DNA of 64,000 bases from AC-32 sp963765785 (GTDB lineage: Bacteria > Actinomycetota > Thermoleophilia > Gaiellales > Gaiellaceae), in NCBI GenBank assembly GCA_963765785.1, contig CAVXXW010000016.1, positions 62,001-126,000 on the forward strand, in the 5' to 3' direction. Numbering within the stretch: position 1 is the first letter of the stretch; each line of letters starts with the position of its first letter. The translations under genes and the position numbers were made by a program. Below, piece by piece: positions 52,394 through 61,371 of this stretch. Under the pieces are notes generated by a model. It was not told the origin of the DNA, did no database searches, and worked only from the letters and a program-made list of their open reading frames with translations.

Positions 52394-54442
52394 TCAGGCC
52401 GCGAGCTCGCGCTCGCCGAAGACGCGCTCGACCTCGTCGGCCAGCGGGCCGTCGTAGTCGACGAGAGCTTCGGCCGCAGCTCGCGCTCGCTCGAGCAAGG
52501 GGCGGTCGGCGCGCCAATGGACGAAGCGCAGGTCGGAGACGCCCGCCTGCCGCGTGCCGAGCAACTGCCCCTCCCCGCGCAGCTCGAGGTCCCGCTCGGC
52601 GAGCTCGAAGCCGTCCGTCGAGTCGACCAGCGCCTGCAGCCGCGCCTGGGCGTTGTCGGTCAGCTCCTCTCGCGGCCGCGAGATGAGCAGGCAGTACGAC
52701 TGCTCCGCGCCCCTCCCCACGCGGCCACGGAGCTGGTGCAGCTGCGCGAGCCCGAACCGGTCCGCCTCCTGGACGATCATGATCGTCGCGTTCGGGACGT
52801 CGACGCCGACCTCGATCACCGTCGTCGCCACCAGCACGTCGAGCTCCCGCGCCTTGAACTGCGCCATCAGCTCGCGCCGCTCCGCCGGCCGCAGCCGTCC
52901 GTGCAGCAGCCCGACGCGGTAGTCGCGGAGCTCTGCCCGCCGGAGGCGCTCCGCCTCGGCCTCCGCGGCGCGTGACTGGGATGTCTCCGACTCCTCGATC
53001 AGCGGGCACACGACGTACGCCTGCCGCCCGTCGTCGAGGTGCTTGCGCAGGCGCTTGTACGCCTCGGAGGAGCGCTCCGCCGTCACCCACGAGGTGACGA
53101 TCGGCTTGCGCGAGGCCGGCGGCTTCGCGATCTCGGTCACCGAGAGATCGCCGTAGAGCGTGAGCGCGAGCGTGCGCGGAATCGGCGTGGCCGTCATGTG
53201 CAGGACGTGCGGGGCCCGGCCTTCCGTCAGCGCCCGGCGCTGCTCGACCCCGAAGCGGTGCTGCTCGTCCACCACCGCAACACCGAGCTCGCCGAGGTCG
53301 ACGCCTTCCTGGATCAGCGCGTGCGTGCCGACGACGACGTGCGCGCCCCCGAGCTCCGACTTGACCGAGCCAGTCAGGAGCGCCGCGCGCACGCCGAGCT
53401 CGGTGCACCACGGCTCGACCGTGAGGAAGTGCTGCTCGGCCAGCGTCTCGGTCGGCGCCATCAGCGCTCCCACGCGGCCCGACTCGACCGCCCGCAGCAG
53501 CGCGTAGAGCGCCACCACCGTCTTGCCTGAGCCGACGTCGCCCTGCAGCAACCGCTGCATCGGCGCCTCGCGCGCTAGGTCGCGGTCGATCTCGGCGATC
53601 GCGTGCTCCTGGTCGGGCGTCAGCTCGAACGGCAGCAGCCCGCGGTAGCGCGCGACCAGCTCGCCCGGCGAGCCGAGAGCAGGCGCCACCGCCGCCTCAC
53701 GGCCGACCCGGGCCCGAGCGAGGCCGACCTGCAAGACGAGGAGCTCGTCGAACGCAAGCCGCCGCCGCCCAGCCTCGCCCTCCTCGAGCGAGCGCGGTCG
53801 GTGGAGCGCGTGCAGCGCGTCCGAGCGGAGCGGCAGCCGCTCGCTCGAACGGAGCCCGGCGGGAAGCGGATCGGGCAGGTAGCGCGCGGCCGGCAGCGCC
53901 CGCTCGACGAGCGCGCGTAGGCGCTGCGGCGTCACGTCCTCCGTCGCCGGATACACCGGCGCGTAGTCCGCCGTCGCCGCGACGCCGTTCAGGTCGTACG
54001 ACCGCACCTGGAAGCCGCCGCGCTTCAGCTGCCCGCGCAGCCGGACATGCGTGCCCGGCTTGAGCTTCTCCTCCAGCCACGCCTGGTTGAACCAGACGGC
54101 CACGATCTCGTCGCTCCCGTCGCTGATGCGCGCGTTGACGATCGCGAGGTTCCGGCGGGGGCGCCGCACCGTCACCGAACGCACCTCCCCCGCGATGGCA
54201 GCCTCCTCCTCGGCGAGCAGGTCGGCGATCCGGCGCTCGGGCACCGCTGTCTCGTAGCGATGCGGCGCATGCTCGAGCAGGTCGCGGACCGTGCGCAGGC
54301 CGAGCTTCGCGAGCTTCTTGTCGAGCGCCGGCCCGACGCCGCTCAGCGAGGAGACCTGCGCCTCGGCGCGCTCTGGCCGCGGCGTCCCTGGCAGGCGCGG
54401 CCACGCCGCCGGCGGCTCGGCTCCCGCGAATCCTCGAGGCAC
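52394..54442 (-). CDS. recG: ATP-dependent DNA helicase RecG
   Basis: 682 residues. Wedge/OB domain near the N-terminus (SLSGVGPALDKKLAKLGLRT, HVRLRGQLKRGGFQVRSYDL), then helicase motifs: Walker A LLQGDVGSGKTVVALYAL, the DEQH box VVDEQHRFGVEQR, TATPIPRTLAL and the C-terminal QLHQLRGRVGRG. Rescues stalled replication forks. Length is normal for the family. Confidence 0.95.
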   Translation of the reverse strand: MPRGFAGAEPPAAWPRLPGTPRPERAEAQVSSLSGVGPALDKKLAKLGLRTVRDLLEHAPHRYETAVPERRIADLLAEEEAAIAGEVRSVTVRRPRRNLAIVNARISDGSDEIVAVWFNQAWLEEKLKPGTHVRLRGQLKRGGFQVRSYDLNGVAATADYAPVYPATEDVTPQRLRALVERALPAARYLPDPLPAGLRSSERLPLRSDALHALHRPRSLEEGEAGRRRLAFDELLVLQVGLARARVGREAAVAPALGSPGELVARYRGLLPFELTPDQEHAIAEIDRDLAREAPMQRLLQGDVGSGKTVVALYALLRAVESGRVGALMAPTETLAEQHFLTVEPWCTELGVRAALLTGSVKSELGGAHVVVGTHALIQEGVDLGELGVAVVDEQHRFGVEQRRALTEGRAPHVLHMTATPIPRTLALTLYGDLSVTEIAKPPASRKPIVTSWVTAERSSEAYKRLRKHLDDGRQAYVVCPLIEESETSQSRAAEAEAERLRRAELRDYRVGLLHGRLRPAERRELMAQFKARELDVLVATTVIEVGVDVPNATIMIVQEADRFGLAQLHQLRGRVGRGAEQSYCLLISRPREELTDNAQARLQALVDSTDGFELAERDLELRGEGQLLGTRQAGVSDLRFVHWRADRPLLERARAAAEALVDYDGPLADEVERVFGERELAA

Positions 54443-54505
54443 GCGGCCAGTCTAGGAACCGCCGCAGACACCGGCGCGCGACCGAACCCGAACCGCGACC
54501 TGTCG

Positions 54506-54528
54506 AAGCTTTACCCAGGCTTGTCCCG
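54506..54528 (+). promoter_or_regulatory. Second copy of the candidate response-regulator motif
   Basis: The 23 bases align with 46546-46568 at about 18 of 22 positions after one gap: AAGC-TTWACCCWGG-YTTGYCC. TTTACCC and TTGTCCC are 11 bp apart. It lies 50 bp before a DD-tail gene start, as the first copy lies 59 bp before another. Confidence 0.5.
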
Positions 54529-54578
54529 GGCTTGGGCGACGGGCTCGTACGGTGAGGTCGTCCCCAGGAGGTACTGCA

Positions 54579-54992
54579 ATGGCCAGGAAGCACATATTCG
54601 TCATCGCGTTTGCACTCGGCCTCGCCGCAGCCGTCGGTGCTGTCGCCGCGGTCAACACGGCCCGGCTCGGCCAGGCGCAGGCGACCAGCGCGACCACGGC
54701 GTCGCAGGGCACGGCCCTGCGGCAGCGCGGCAGGCTGCTCGACCGCCAGGAGATCGCGCTCAGGCGCGCACTCTCGCAGCGGCCGCCCAAACTCCCGAAG
54801 GTCCCGAAGTTCGCACCCGTCAAGGCGCCCGCGCCGACCACCACGCAGGTCGCCTCGGCCGCGGCTCCTCCCGCGGCGGCGCCACAGGTGCAGTACGTCC
54901 GGCCTGCGCCGATCGTCGTCGTCAAGCACCGCGCCCACGGAGACGACGGCGGCGGCGAGCACGGCGACAGGGGCGGTGGCGGCGATGACTAA
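54579..54992 (+). CDS. Small secreted DD-tail protein 3
   Basis: 137 residues with AGGAGG 8 nt before ATG. Leader HIFVIAFALGLAAAVGAVAAV, an Arg/Gln helical part (LRQRGRLLDRQEIALRRALS), a Pro/Lys/Ala linker and a tail ending HGDRGGGGDD. The same plan as the proteins at 46628 and 49105. Its stop overlaps the next gene start by 8 bp. It opens an operon with ApbE and a haem reductase, which suggests a periplasmic or surface role in electron transfer; no direct evidence. Confidence 0.7.
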   Translation: MARKHIFVIAFALGLAAAVGAVAAVNTARLGQAQATSATTASQGTALRQRGRLLDRQEIALRRALSQRPPKLPKVPKFAPVKAPAPTTTQVASAAAPPAAAPQVQYVRPAPIVVVKHRAHGDDGGGEHGDRGGGGDD

Positions 54993-55389
54993 CCACGTCG
55001 TCCGCCTCTACGCCTTCGCGGGCGCGCTGCTCGTCCTCTTCCTCACGTGGGCCGCGATCGCGGCGAAGCCGTGGGCGAGCCACGCCACCCCGAAGGCCGA
55101 CCCGCGCTGGGCGGCACTCGCGGCGCGGGAGCACCGGCTCAAGCGCGAGACGGTCCTCGTGCAGCGCGTCGTCGCGAGGCGCTGGCGCGTCTACCGCGTG
55201 CAGCTCGCCTCCCGCAGGCGCCTGATCTCTTCGGCTCTGCAGCGCCACCAGCAGCAGCTCGCCGCGGCGCGCGCCGCCGCTGCCGCCGCCACCGTGAGCG
55301 TCGCGTCCACGCCGGGCTACTCCGCTTCGGCCGCGCCGTCGGTGCGAGTCGTGACCCTGCCCCCGGTGACGATCACGAGGACGTCGTGA
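54985..55389 (+). CDS. Membrane-anchored basic helical protein of unknown function
   Basis: 134 residues. One N-terminal membrane span (VVRLYAFAGALLVLFLTWAAIA), a W-containing segment (KADPRWAALAAREHRLKR), an Arg/Gln-rich helix (RRRLISSALQRHQQQLAAAR) and a Ser/Thr/Val-rich C-terminus. The helix RWAALAAREHRLKRE is reminiscent of the helical part of the preceding DD-tail protein, so the pair may interact. No family recognised. Ends one base into apbE. Confidence 0.6.
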   Translation: MTNHVVRLYAFAGALLVLFLTWAAIAAKPWASHATPKADPRWAALAAREHRLKRETVLVQRVVARRWRVYRVQLASRRRLISSALQRHQQQLAAARAAAAAATVSVASTPGYSASAAPSVRVVTLPPVTITRTS

Positions 55390-56231
55390 TGGAGCGCCGC
55401 AGTTTCCGGGCGATGGGCACCGACGTCGAGCTGTTCCTGGCGGCCGCACCCGGGGCGGCCGCCGACCAGGCGCTCGACGCCGCCGAAGCTGAGTTCGAGC
55501 GGGTCGAGGCGCTGCTCTCGCGTTTCCGGCCGGACTCCGAGCTCTCCGAGCTGAACCGCGAGGGCCGGATCGACGCCGGGGCCGACCTGCTCGCCGTGCT
55601 CGAGCTCGCGCTCGACGCGCGTGAGCGCACCGGCGGCCGGTTCGACCCGACGGTTCACGACGCGCTCGTCGCGGCCGGCTACGACCGCACGTTCGAGGAC
55701 GTCGCACCCGAAGGGGCCGCTACTGCGTTCGCTGCTCCCTGCGGCGGGCGCGTCCGCATCACTGCCCGCAAGGTCGAGCTCGAGCCGGGAACCCACCTCG
55801 ACTTCGGCGGGATCGGCAAGGGCTACACCGTCGACCGAGCGGCCGCGATCCTCTCGACAGCTGGGCCGGCGATGGTGGACGCGGGCGGCGACATCGCGGC
55901 GCTGGGCCGGCCGGACGCACTCGGCTGGCGCATCGGGGTCGAGCACCTCACGCTCTCGCTCGAGAACGCCGCCGTCGCAACTTCCGGCCGCGACCGCCGC
56001 CGCTGGCGCCGCGATGGCCAGGAGCGGCACCACCTGATCGACCCCACCACCGGCCGGCCGGCCGCGAGCGACCTGCTCCGAGTGAGCGTCGTCGCCGACA
56101 CCGCCGTCGAGGCGGAGGTGCTCGCGAAGTCGCTCTTCCTCGCGGGGGAGCGGGAAGCTCTCGCCGCCGGCGTCCCCGCTGTGCTCGTCACGGAGCACGG
56201 TCGGGTCGCAATCGCGGGAGGCCTCGCGTGA
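55389..56231 (+). CDS. apbE: FAD:protein FMN transferase
   Basis: 280 residues from ATG 55389. RSFRAMGTDVELF, FRPDSELSELNREG, FDPTVHDALVAAGYD, the FAD-binding LDFGGIGKGYTVDRAA, MVDAGGDIAALG and DPTTGRPAASDL are all ApbE motifs. ApbE links FMN covalently to Thr or Ser of extracytoplasmic redox proteins. There is no lipobox or clear signal peptide, so this copy may act at the cytoplasmic face or need another export route. No FMN-binding acceptor domain was found in the window. Confidence 0.92.
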   Translation: MERRSFRAMGTDVELFLAAAPGAAADQALDAAEAEFERVEALLSRFRPDSELSELNREGRIDAGADLLAVLELALDARERTGGRFDPTVHDALVAAGYDRTFEDVAPEGAATAFAAPCGGRVRITARKVELEPGTHLDFGGIGKGYTVDRAAAILSTAGPAMVDAGGDIAALGRPDALGWRIGVEHLTLSLENAAVATSGRDRRRWRRDGQERHHLIDPTTGRPAASDLLRVSVVADTAVEAEVLAKSLFLAGEREALAAGVPAVLVTEHGRVAIAGGLA

Positions 56232-56833
56232 AGGACCCGACCTTCTGGATCCTCGCCCGCGCCTCCGGCCTGACTGCTTACGCGCTGTTGACGCTCTCGG
56301 TGCTCGCCGGCCTGACCGTCAAGTCGAAGCCGTTCGGCAAGGCCGTCCGCATCCCGACCGTCACCGATCTGCATCGGTTCCTGGCGCTGCTCGGCCTTGG
56401 GGCAGTCGCGATCCATGGGATCACGCTCGTGCTCGACTCGACGATCAAGATCACGCCGGCGGCCCTGCTCGTGCCCGGCCTCGTGCCGTACCGGCCCGTG
56501 TGGACGTCGCTCGGCGTCCTCGCGGCCGAGCTGATGCTCGTCGTCTACCTCTCGTTCGGCCTGCGCAAACGAATCGGCGTCCGCAACTGGCGCCGCCTCC
56601 ACTACGCCACCTACGTGATCTTCGCCGCCGCGACGGTGCACGGCCTCGCCGCCGGCACCGACACCTCGCGGTCCTGGGCGGTCTGGCTCTACGCCGGCGC
56701 GGTCGGTGCGGTTGTGACCGCCACGACCTGGCGCGTCCTCACCGCCGGCGCGTCGCGCCACGCCGCCCTCGGGCGCAGCCCCAGCCTTTCCCCCGTCCCC
56801 GCTACCGAGACACCGACAGGAGGCACACCCTGA
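56228..56833 (+). CDS. Ferric reductase-like transmembrane haem protein
   Basis: 201 residues, GTG start overlapping apbE. Five or six hydrophobic spans with paired His residues: DLHRFLALLG and AIHGITLVLD, then RLHYATYVIF and TVHGLAAGTD. The four histidines in two spaced pairs match the b-haem ligands of the ferric reductase-like (FRD/NOX/MsrQ) membrane domain. There is no flavin reductase domain; the separate ferredoxin and FAD reductase encoded next may supply electrons. Confidence 0.85.
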   Translation: MKDPTFWILARASGLTAYALLTLSVLAGLTVKSKPFGKAVRIPTVTDLHRFLALLGLGAVAIHGITLVLDSTIKITPAALLVPGLVPYRPVWTSLGVLAAELMLVVYLSFGLRKRIGVRNWRRLHYATYVIFAAATVHGLAAGTDTSRSWAVWLYAGAVGAVVTATTWRVLTAGASRHAALGRSPSLSPVPATETPTGGTP

Positions 56834-57039
56834 TGACCGTCTACCGCATCACCATCGACCGCACCCTCTGCAGCGGCTTCGGCTCGTGCGCCGAGCTGGC
56901 GCCGCAGGCGTTCGAGGTCGGGCCCGACGGAATCGCGAACGTCCTCGTCGCCGAGACCGACGACCCGGAGGTGGTCGAGGCCGCCGGCACCTGCCCGATG
57001 GGCGCGATCACCGTCGAGGCCGTCGAGGCCGCGGCGTGA
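56833..57039 (+). CDS. Small ferredoxin ([3Fe-4S]/[4Fe-4S] single-cluster type)
   Basis: 68 residues. YRITIDRTLCSGFGSCAELA and AGTCPMGAITVE give the C-x5-C...CP pattern of P450-associated single-cluster ferredoxins, where the second cluster's cysteines are missing. The FGSC replacement of the usual middle Cys favours a [3Fe-4S] cluster. Its stop overlaps the reductase start (GTGA). Confidence 0.88.
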   Translation: MTVYRITIDRTLCSGFGSCAELAPQAFEVGPDGIANVLVAETDDPEVVEAAGTCPMGAITVEAVEAAA

Positions 57040-58112
57040 CCCCGCCGCGCCGCGTGCTCGTCGTCGGAGCCGGGCTCGCCGGCGCTCGGTGCGCCGAGAC
57101 GCTGCGAGCGAACGGCTTCGACGGCGAGCTGCGGATCGTCGGCGCCGAGCCGGTGCCGCCGTACGAGCGGCCCGCGCTCTCGAAGGAGCACCTCTCGGGT
57201 GAGCGCAAGGCCGCCTCGCTGGAGCTGCGACCACGAACGTTCTGGGACGAGCACGGAATCGAGCTGCTGCTCTCGCGTCGGGTGGTCTCGTGGGACGCCC
57301 AAGCGCGAACGGCCACGACGGGCCGCGGCGAGGAGCTGGCCTGGGACGCGCTCGTCCTCGCGACCGGAGCAACGCCGCGCATGCTCCCCGGCTGGGAGCA
57401 CGCACACGTCCTGCGGACGCTGGCCGATGCGGACCGGCTGCGCCGGCGGCTCCACCCCGGCGCGCGCGTGGCCGTCGTCGGCGCCGGCTTCGTCGGCACC
57501 GAGGTCGCTTCGACCGCGCTCGCGCTCGGCTGCTCGGTGCAGCTGCTCGACGTCGCGCACGTCCCGCTCGAGCGGGTGCTCGGACCGGAGGTCGGCGAGC
57601 TGCTGGCCGGCCGCTACGCGGATGCGGGTGTCGAGCTGCGACTCGGCGCGCCCGTCGAGCCGAGGGAGCTCGAGGCAGACGTCGTCCTGCTCGCGGTCGG
57701 CGTCGCGGTCGACCCGATCCGGACCGACGCCTGCGGCCGCACCGAGACTCCGGGTATCTATGCCGCCGGCGACGTGGCCGAGGCGTGGCACCCGCTGCTG
57801 GGCCGCCGGCTACGAGTCGAGCACTGGACCAGCGCCGCGGGTCAGGGCGCCGCGGTCGCACACGCGATCCTCGGCGAGGAACGTCCGCACGCCGCGCTGC
57901 CGTACTTCTGGTCGGACCAGTTCGGCCTGCGCCTCCAGTACGTGGGGCACGCAGAGTCGTGGGCGAGCGTCGAGCTCGACGGCGACCCCGGTTCGTTCGT
58001 CGCGCGCTACCGAGACGAGGCCGGCGAGACGGTGGCCGCGCTCGCCGTCAACCGTCCCGCCGAGGTCGGGAAGCTACGGACGGAGCTGACCGCGTTGCCG
58101 GTCGCTGCCTAG
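57036..58112 (+). CDS. FAD-dependent ferredoxin reductase
   Basis: 358 residues from GTG 57036. FAD-binding VLVVGAGLAGARCAETLR, PPYERPALSKEHLSGE, NAD-binding VAVVGAGFVGTEVASTALALG, GIYAAGDVAEAWHP and VEHWTSAAGQGAAVAHAI fit the rubredoxin/putidaredoxin/Rieske-ferredoxin reductase family. It should pass electrons from NAD(P)H to the adjacent ferredoxin. Last gene of the operon; convergent overlap of 4 bp with degV. Confidence 0.92.
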   Translation: MTPPRRVLVVGAGLAGARCAETLRANGFDGELRIVGAEPVPPYERPALSKEHLSGERKAASLELRPRTFWDEHGIELLLSRRVVSWDAQARTATTGRGEELAWDALVLATGATPRMLPGWEHAHVLRTLADADRLRRRLHPGARVAVVGAGFVGTEVASTALALGCSVQLLDVAHVPLERVLGPEVGELLAGRYADAGVELRLGAPVEPRELEADVVLLAVGVAVDPIRTDACGRTETPGIYAAGDVAEAWHPLLGRRLRVEHWTSAAGQGAAVAHAILGEERPHAALPYFWSDQFGLRLQYVGHAESWASVELDGDPGSFVARYRDEAGETVAALAVNRPAEVGKLRTELTALPVAA

Positions 58113-58969
58113 GAGTCGTCGAACCAGAAGAGGCCGACCGTGCCCAGCCCGGCGTGCGCCCCGACGACGGGGCCGAGGGTCGTCACGATCTCGACCTCCG
58201 CGGCCGGCCGCGTCGCGCGCACCATCTTGCGCAGCGCCTCAGCCTTCTCCGGCGCCTCGGCGTGCGCGATCCCGACCCGCACGCTCGGCCGGTCGACGGT
58301 GGCGGCCTCGAAGGCGGACTCGAACTCGTGGAACGCCTTCCGGTTCCCGCGCACGCGCTTGACCGGCACGACCTCGCCCTCCTGGATCGTGAGGATCGGC
58401 CGGATGTGCAGCAGCTCCCCCGCCCAGCCGCGCGCGCGGCCGACGCGGCCGCCGCGGACCAGGTACTCGAACGTGTCGACCGTGAAGAGGAGGCCGGCCT
58501 CGCCGCGGTAGCGCCCGACGAGCGTGTCCACCTCGTCGTCGGTCGTGCCCTGCTCGAGGCGCCGCTGGATCGCGAGGCCGAGCATCGCGATCGCGGCCGA
58601 GGCGCTCTCGGAGTCGATCGCACGCACCTTCTCGCCGCCGAGCTCCCGCGCGGCCGTGCGCGCGCTCTCGAGCGTGCCGGAGAGCTTTCCCGCGATGTGC
58701 AGCGAGAGGATCCGGTCGAAGCCCGCGAGCTCCTCGTAGACGGCGAGGAAGTCGCCCGGAGTCGGCTGCGAGGTCGACGGCGTCTCCGGCGCCGCACGTA
58801 ACCGCTCGTAGAACCCGGCCGGCGCGAGATCGACGTAGTCGCGGAAGCTCTCGTCTCCGAAGCGGACGTAGAGCGGCACGACGCGCCAGTTCGCGAACCG
58901 CTCCGGTGCCTCGGGGAAGTCCGCCGTCGAGTCGACGACGATCGCCGTGTTCTCGGCGGTCAGCTCCAT
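58109..58969 (-). CDS. DegV family fatty-acid-binding protein (FakB-like)
   Basis: 286 residues from ATG 58969. AIVVDSTADFPE, VPLYVRFGDESFRDYVDL, TSQPTPGDFLAVYEEL, LSLHIAGKLSGTLESA, FEYLVRGGRVGRARG and LHIRPILTIQEG are diagnostic for DegV. DegV/FakB proteins bind a free fatty acid and present it to FakA for phosphorylation. The fakA-like gene lies two genes upstream in the same operon. Confidence 0.9.
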   Translation of the reverse strand: MELTAENTAIVVDSTADFPEAPERFANWRVVPLYVRFGDESFRDYVDLAPAGFYERLRAAPETPSTSQPTPGDFLAVYEELAGFDRILSLHIAGKLSGTLESARTAARELGGEKVRAIDSESASAAIAMLGLAIQRRLEQGTTDDEVDTLVGRYRGEAGLLFTVDTFEYLVRGGRVGRARGWAGELLHIRPILTIQEGEVVPVKRVRGNRKAFHEFESAFEAATVDRPSVRVGIAHAEAPEKAEALRKMVRATRPAAEVEIVTTLGPVVGAHAGLGTVGLFWFDDS

Positions 58970-59349
58970 CAGGCTGCTTCGCGGCGCGCGGCGTCGCGGA
59001 TCGCCTGCACGATCGCGTCGAGCCCGTCGTCCTTGCGCAGGCACGCCACGGCGCCGGCCTCGTGGAGCGCGTCGCGCTCGCGCAGGTTCGCCGATGCGGT
59101 CAGGCAGACGACGGCCGTCGACGGGCACGCCTCCATCACCGCTCGCGTCGCCTGGACGCCGTCGAGCCCGGGCAGCCGGTAGTCCATCAGCACGACGTCG
59201 GGCCCGAGCTCCGCGACCGCCGCAGCAGCGTCGCTGCCGTCGGGGACAGCGCCGACGACCTGGATTTCCCGCAGGCCGAGCAGCAGCTCCAGCGCCTCGC
59301 GGAAGACCTCGTTGTCCTCGACGAGGACGACGCTGATCGGTTCCGACAT
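58969..59349 (-). CDS. Stand-alone response-regulator receiver protein
   Basis: 126 residues, receiver only. Acidic pair VVLVEDNEVFRE, phospho-acceptor VVLMDYRLPGLDG, TAVVCLTASANLRE and a Lys in ACLRKDDG. No output domain. Its start codon lies 9 bp after the FakA-like stop and its stop overlaps the degV start by one base, so it is produced with both fatty-acid-kinase proteins. Its partner kinase is not in this cluster. Confidence 0.88.
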   Translation of the reverse strand: MSEPISVVLVEDNEVFREALELLLGLREIQVVGAVPDGSDAAAAVAELGPDVVLMDYRLPGLDGVQATRAVMEACPSTAVVCLTASANLRERDALHEAGAVACLRKDDGLDAIVQAIRDAARREAA

Positions 59350-59358
59350 TCCCCGACC

Positions 59359-60933
59359 CTACTCGGCGGAAAGGAGCAACGGGTAGTGCGGCTGGCCGCC
59401 GTCGTGCACGTCGAGCTCGAGCTCCGGATGCTCGGCCGCGAGCGTGCCGAGTAGGCCGTTCAGCGGCGGCGCGCCCTCGCCCGCAAGCAGCGTCAGCACG
59501 TCGCGCGGCTCGGCCAGGAGCCGCTCCACGAGCGTGCGCGCGACCTCGTCGAACCCGGCCCCGGAGGCGATCGCGTCGCCGTCGAGCAGCGCCAGGTACT
59601 CGCCCTCCTGGACGGCGACGCCGTTCGTCGACGCGTCGCGGCTGGCGACCGCGATCTCGCCGGTCGCGAGACCCGCCAGCGCCTCGCGCATCGCGTTCGC
59701 GTTCTCCTCGGCCGAGCGCTCCCCGTTGAAAGCGACGAGCGCGGCCAGGCCCGCCGGGATCGAGGTCGTGGCCACGACCTGCACCGGCTTGCCCGCAACG
59801 CGTGCGGCCTGCTCGGCCGCCATCACGACGTTCGAGTTGTTCGGCAGCAGTACGACCTCGGCAGACCCGGCGCTCTCGATCGCGTCGTGCAGGTCGGCGG
59901 TGGACGGGTTCATCGTCTGCCCGCCCTCGACGACCCGCTCGGCTCCGAGCTCCTCGAACAGCCGCCGGTTGCCGTCGCCCGCGACGACCGCCACGACCGA
60001 GGTGCGGGCGTCCGGCAGCGCGGCGAGCAATCGCTCCTCGCGCTCCTCCGTCTGCCGGTGCATGTCCGCAATCTCGACGCCCTCCAGCGCGCCCGCGCGG
60101 GTCGCCAGCGAGAGCGCCGCGCCCGGGTCGTCGGTGTGGACGTGCGCCTTGAGCGCGCTCCGGTCGCCGACCACGAGGAGCGAGTCGCCGAGCGTGTCCA
60201 GCTCGGCCTCCAGCCCGGCTGCGTCGAGGTCGTCGCCCTCGACGACGAAGGTGGTGCAGTAGCGATAGCGCGAGAGCTCCTGGTGCACCGCGTCGACCGT
60301 CACCTCGGCCGCCTCCGCCGGAGCAGCGATCTCTTCGCCCGCGGCGACCGCAGCCAGCCCGCGCACGAGCTCGACGAGACCGGCTCCGCCCGCATCCACC
60401 ACGCCCGCCTCCCGCAGAACGTCGAGCTGCTCCGGCGTCCGCGCGACCGACTCCTCCCCGCGCTCGACCAGGTGCGCGAGCAGCTCGGTCACCGTCTCGG
60501 CACCCGCTGACTCGGCAGCCTCGGCCAGCTCTCGGATCACCGTCAGCATCGTCCCCTCGACGGGGCTCCGCACCGCCGCGTACGCCGCGTCGCTCGCGCC
60601 GCGGACCGCGAGCACGACCGTGCGCACGTCGACGGTCGCCGCGGAGCCAAGCAGCTCGGCCGCCCCGCGGACGATCTGCGACAGGATCACGCCCGAGTTG
60701 CCGCGCGCCGACATCAGCGCCGCCCGCGTCACTTCGCGCGCCAGCACCGGCCGGTCGGACGCCGACGATTGCTCGAGCACGTCGACCACGCCGCGCGCCG
60801 TCAGCGTCAGGTTCGAGCCCGTGTCTCCGTCGGGCACCGGGTACACGTTCAGGTCGTCGATCCGCTGCCGGCTCAGCTCGAGCGAGTCGAGCGCGCCGCG
60901 CGTGAACGCCAGGAGGGTCTCGCGGTCGCTCAT
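59359..60933 (-). CDS. fakA: DAK-domain fatty acid kinase (FakA/YloV-like)
   Basis: 524 residues from ATG 60933. The N-terminal DhaL-like ATP-binding domain (DLNVYPVPDGDTGSNLTLTA, ALMSARGNSGVILSQIVRG) is followed by the FakA linker and C-terminal region (YCTTFVVEGDDLDAA, HVHTDDPGAALSLAT, GGQTMNPSTADLHDAI, LPNNSNVVMAAEQAA). With a DegV protein it phosphorylates exogenous fatty acids to acyl-phosphate, which PlsX/PlsY can use. Overlaps asp23 by 4 bp. Confidence 0.92.
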   Translation of the reverse strand: MSDRETLLAFTRGALDSLELSRQRIDDLNVYPVPDGDTGSNLTLTARGVVDVLEQSSASDRPVLAREVTRAALMSARGNSGVILSQIVRGAAELLGSAATVDVRTVVLAVRGASDAAYAAVRSPVEGTMLTVIRELAEAAESAGAETVTELLAHLVERGEESVARTPEQLDVLREAGVVDAGGAGLVELVRGLAAVAAGEEIAAPAEAAEVTVDAVHQELSRYRYCTTFVVEGDDLDAAGLEAELDTLGDSLLVVGDRSALKAHVHTDDPGAALSLATRAGALEGVEIADMHRQTEEREERLLAALPDARTSVVAVVAGDGNRRLFEELGAERVVEGGQTMNPSTADLHDAIESAGSAEVVLLPNNSNVVMAAEQAARVAGKPVQVVATTSIPAGLAALVAFNGERSAEENANAMREALAGLATGEIAVASRDASTNGVAVQEGEYLALLDGDAIASGAGFDEVARTLVERLLAEPRDVLTLLAGEGAPPLNGLLGTLAAEHPELELDVHDGGQPHYPLLLSAE

Positions 60934-61298
60934 GCGGTCCGCTTCACATCTTGGATGTGCACGTCGACGGATGCCACCCGCAGCCCCGTCAGCCGCTCGA
61001 CCTCGTAGGTGACCTGCGACCGCACCGTCGCCGCGACTTCGGCGAGGTTGAGCCCGTAGGCGACGACCACGTGCAGGTCGAGCGCGACCGCGCCGTCGAC
61101 GTTCCGGACGATGATCCCGCGCGCCGGTCGTCCCTTCGGCAGGAGCTGCGTCACCCGTTCGCGCGCCGGCCCGCGCACGGCCATGCCGACGACGCCGTAG
61201 CACTCGGCCGCGACCCGCCCGACGATCTGCGCGACGGCCTCCGGCGCGATCGTGATCCGGCCGCGGTCCGACTGGATCGTGAGGTCCCGCTCCGCCAT
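60930..61298 (-). CDS. Asp23/Gls24 family envelope stress protein
   Basis: 122 residues. ITIAPEAVAQIVGRVAAECYG, GIIVRNVDGAVALDLHVVVAY and VYEVERLTGL-type ending (YEVERLTGLRVASVDVHIQDV) are characteristic. The gene precedes fakA in many Gram-positive genomes. First gene of this minus-strand operon. Confidence 0.9.
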   Translation of the reverse strand: MAERDLTIQSDRGRITIAPEAVAQIVGRVAAECYGVVGMAVRGPARERVTQLLPKGRPARGIIVRNVDGAVALDLHVVVAYGLNLAEVAATVRSQVTYEVERLTGLRVASVDVHIQDVKRTA

Positions 61299-61371
61299 CG
61301 GTCGTTAGACGATGCGCGACCCGATCGCGGTTGCGAGACTAGGCACGGCAGGACCGACGAAGGGAGGCAAC

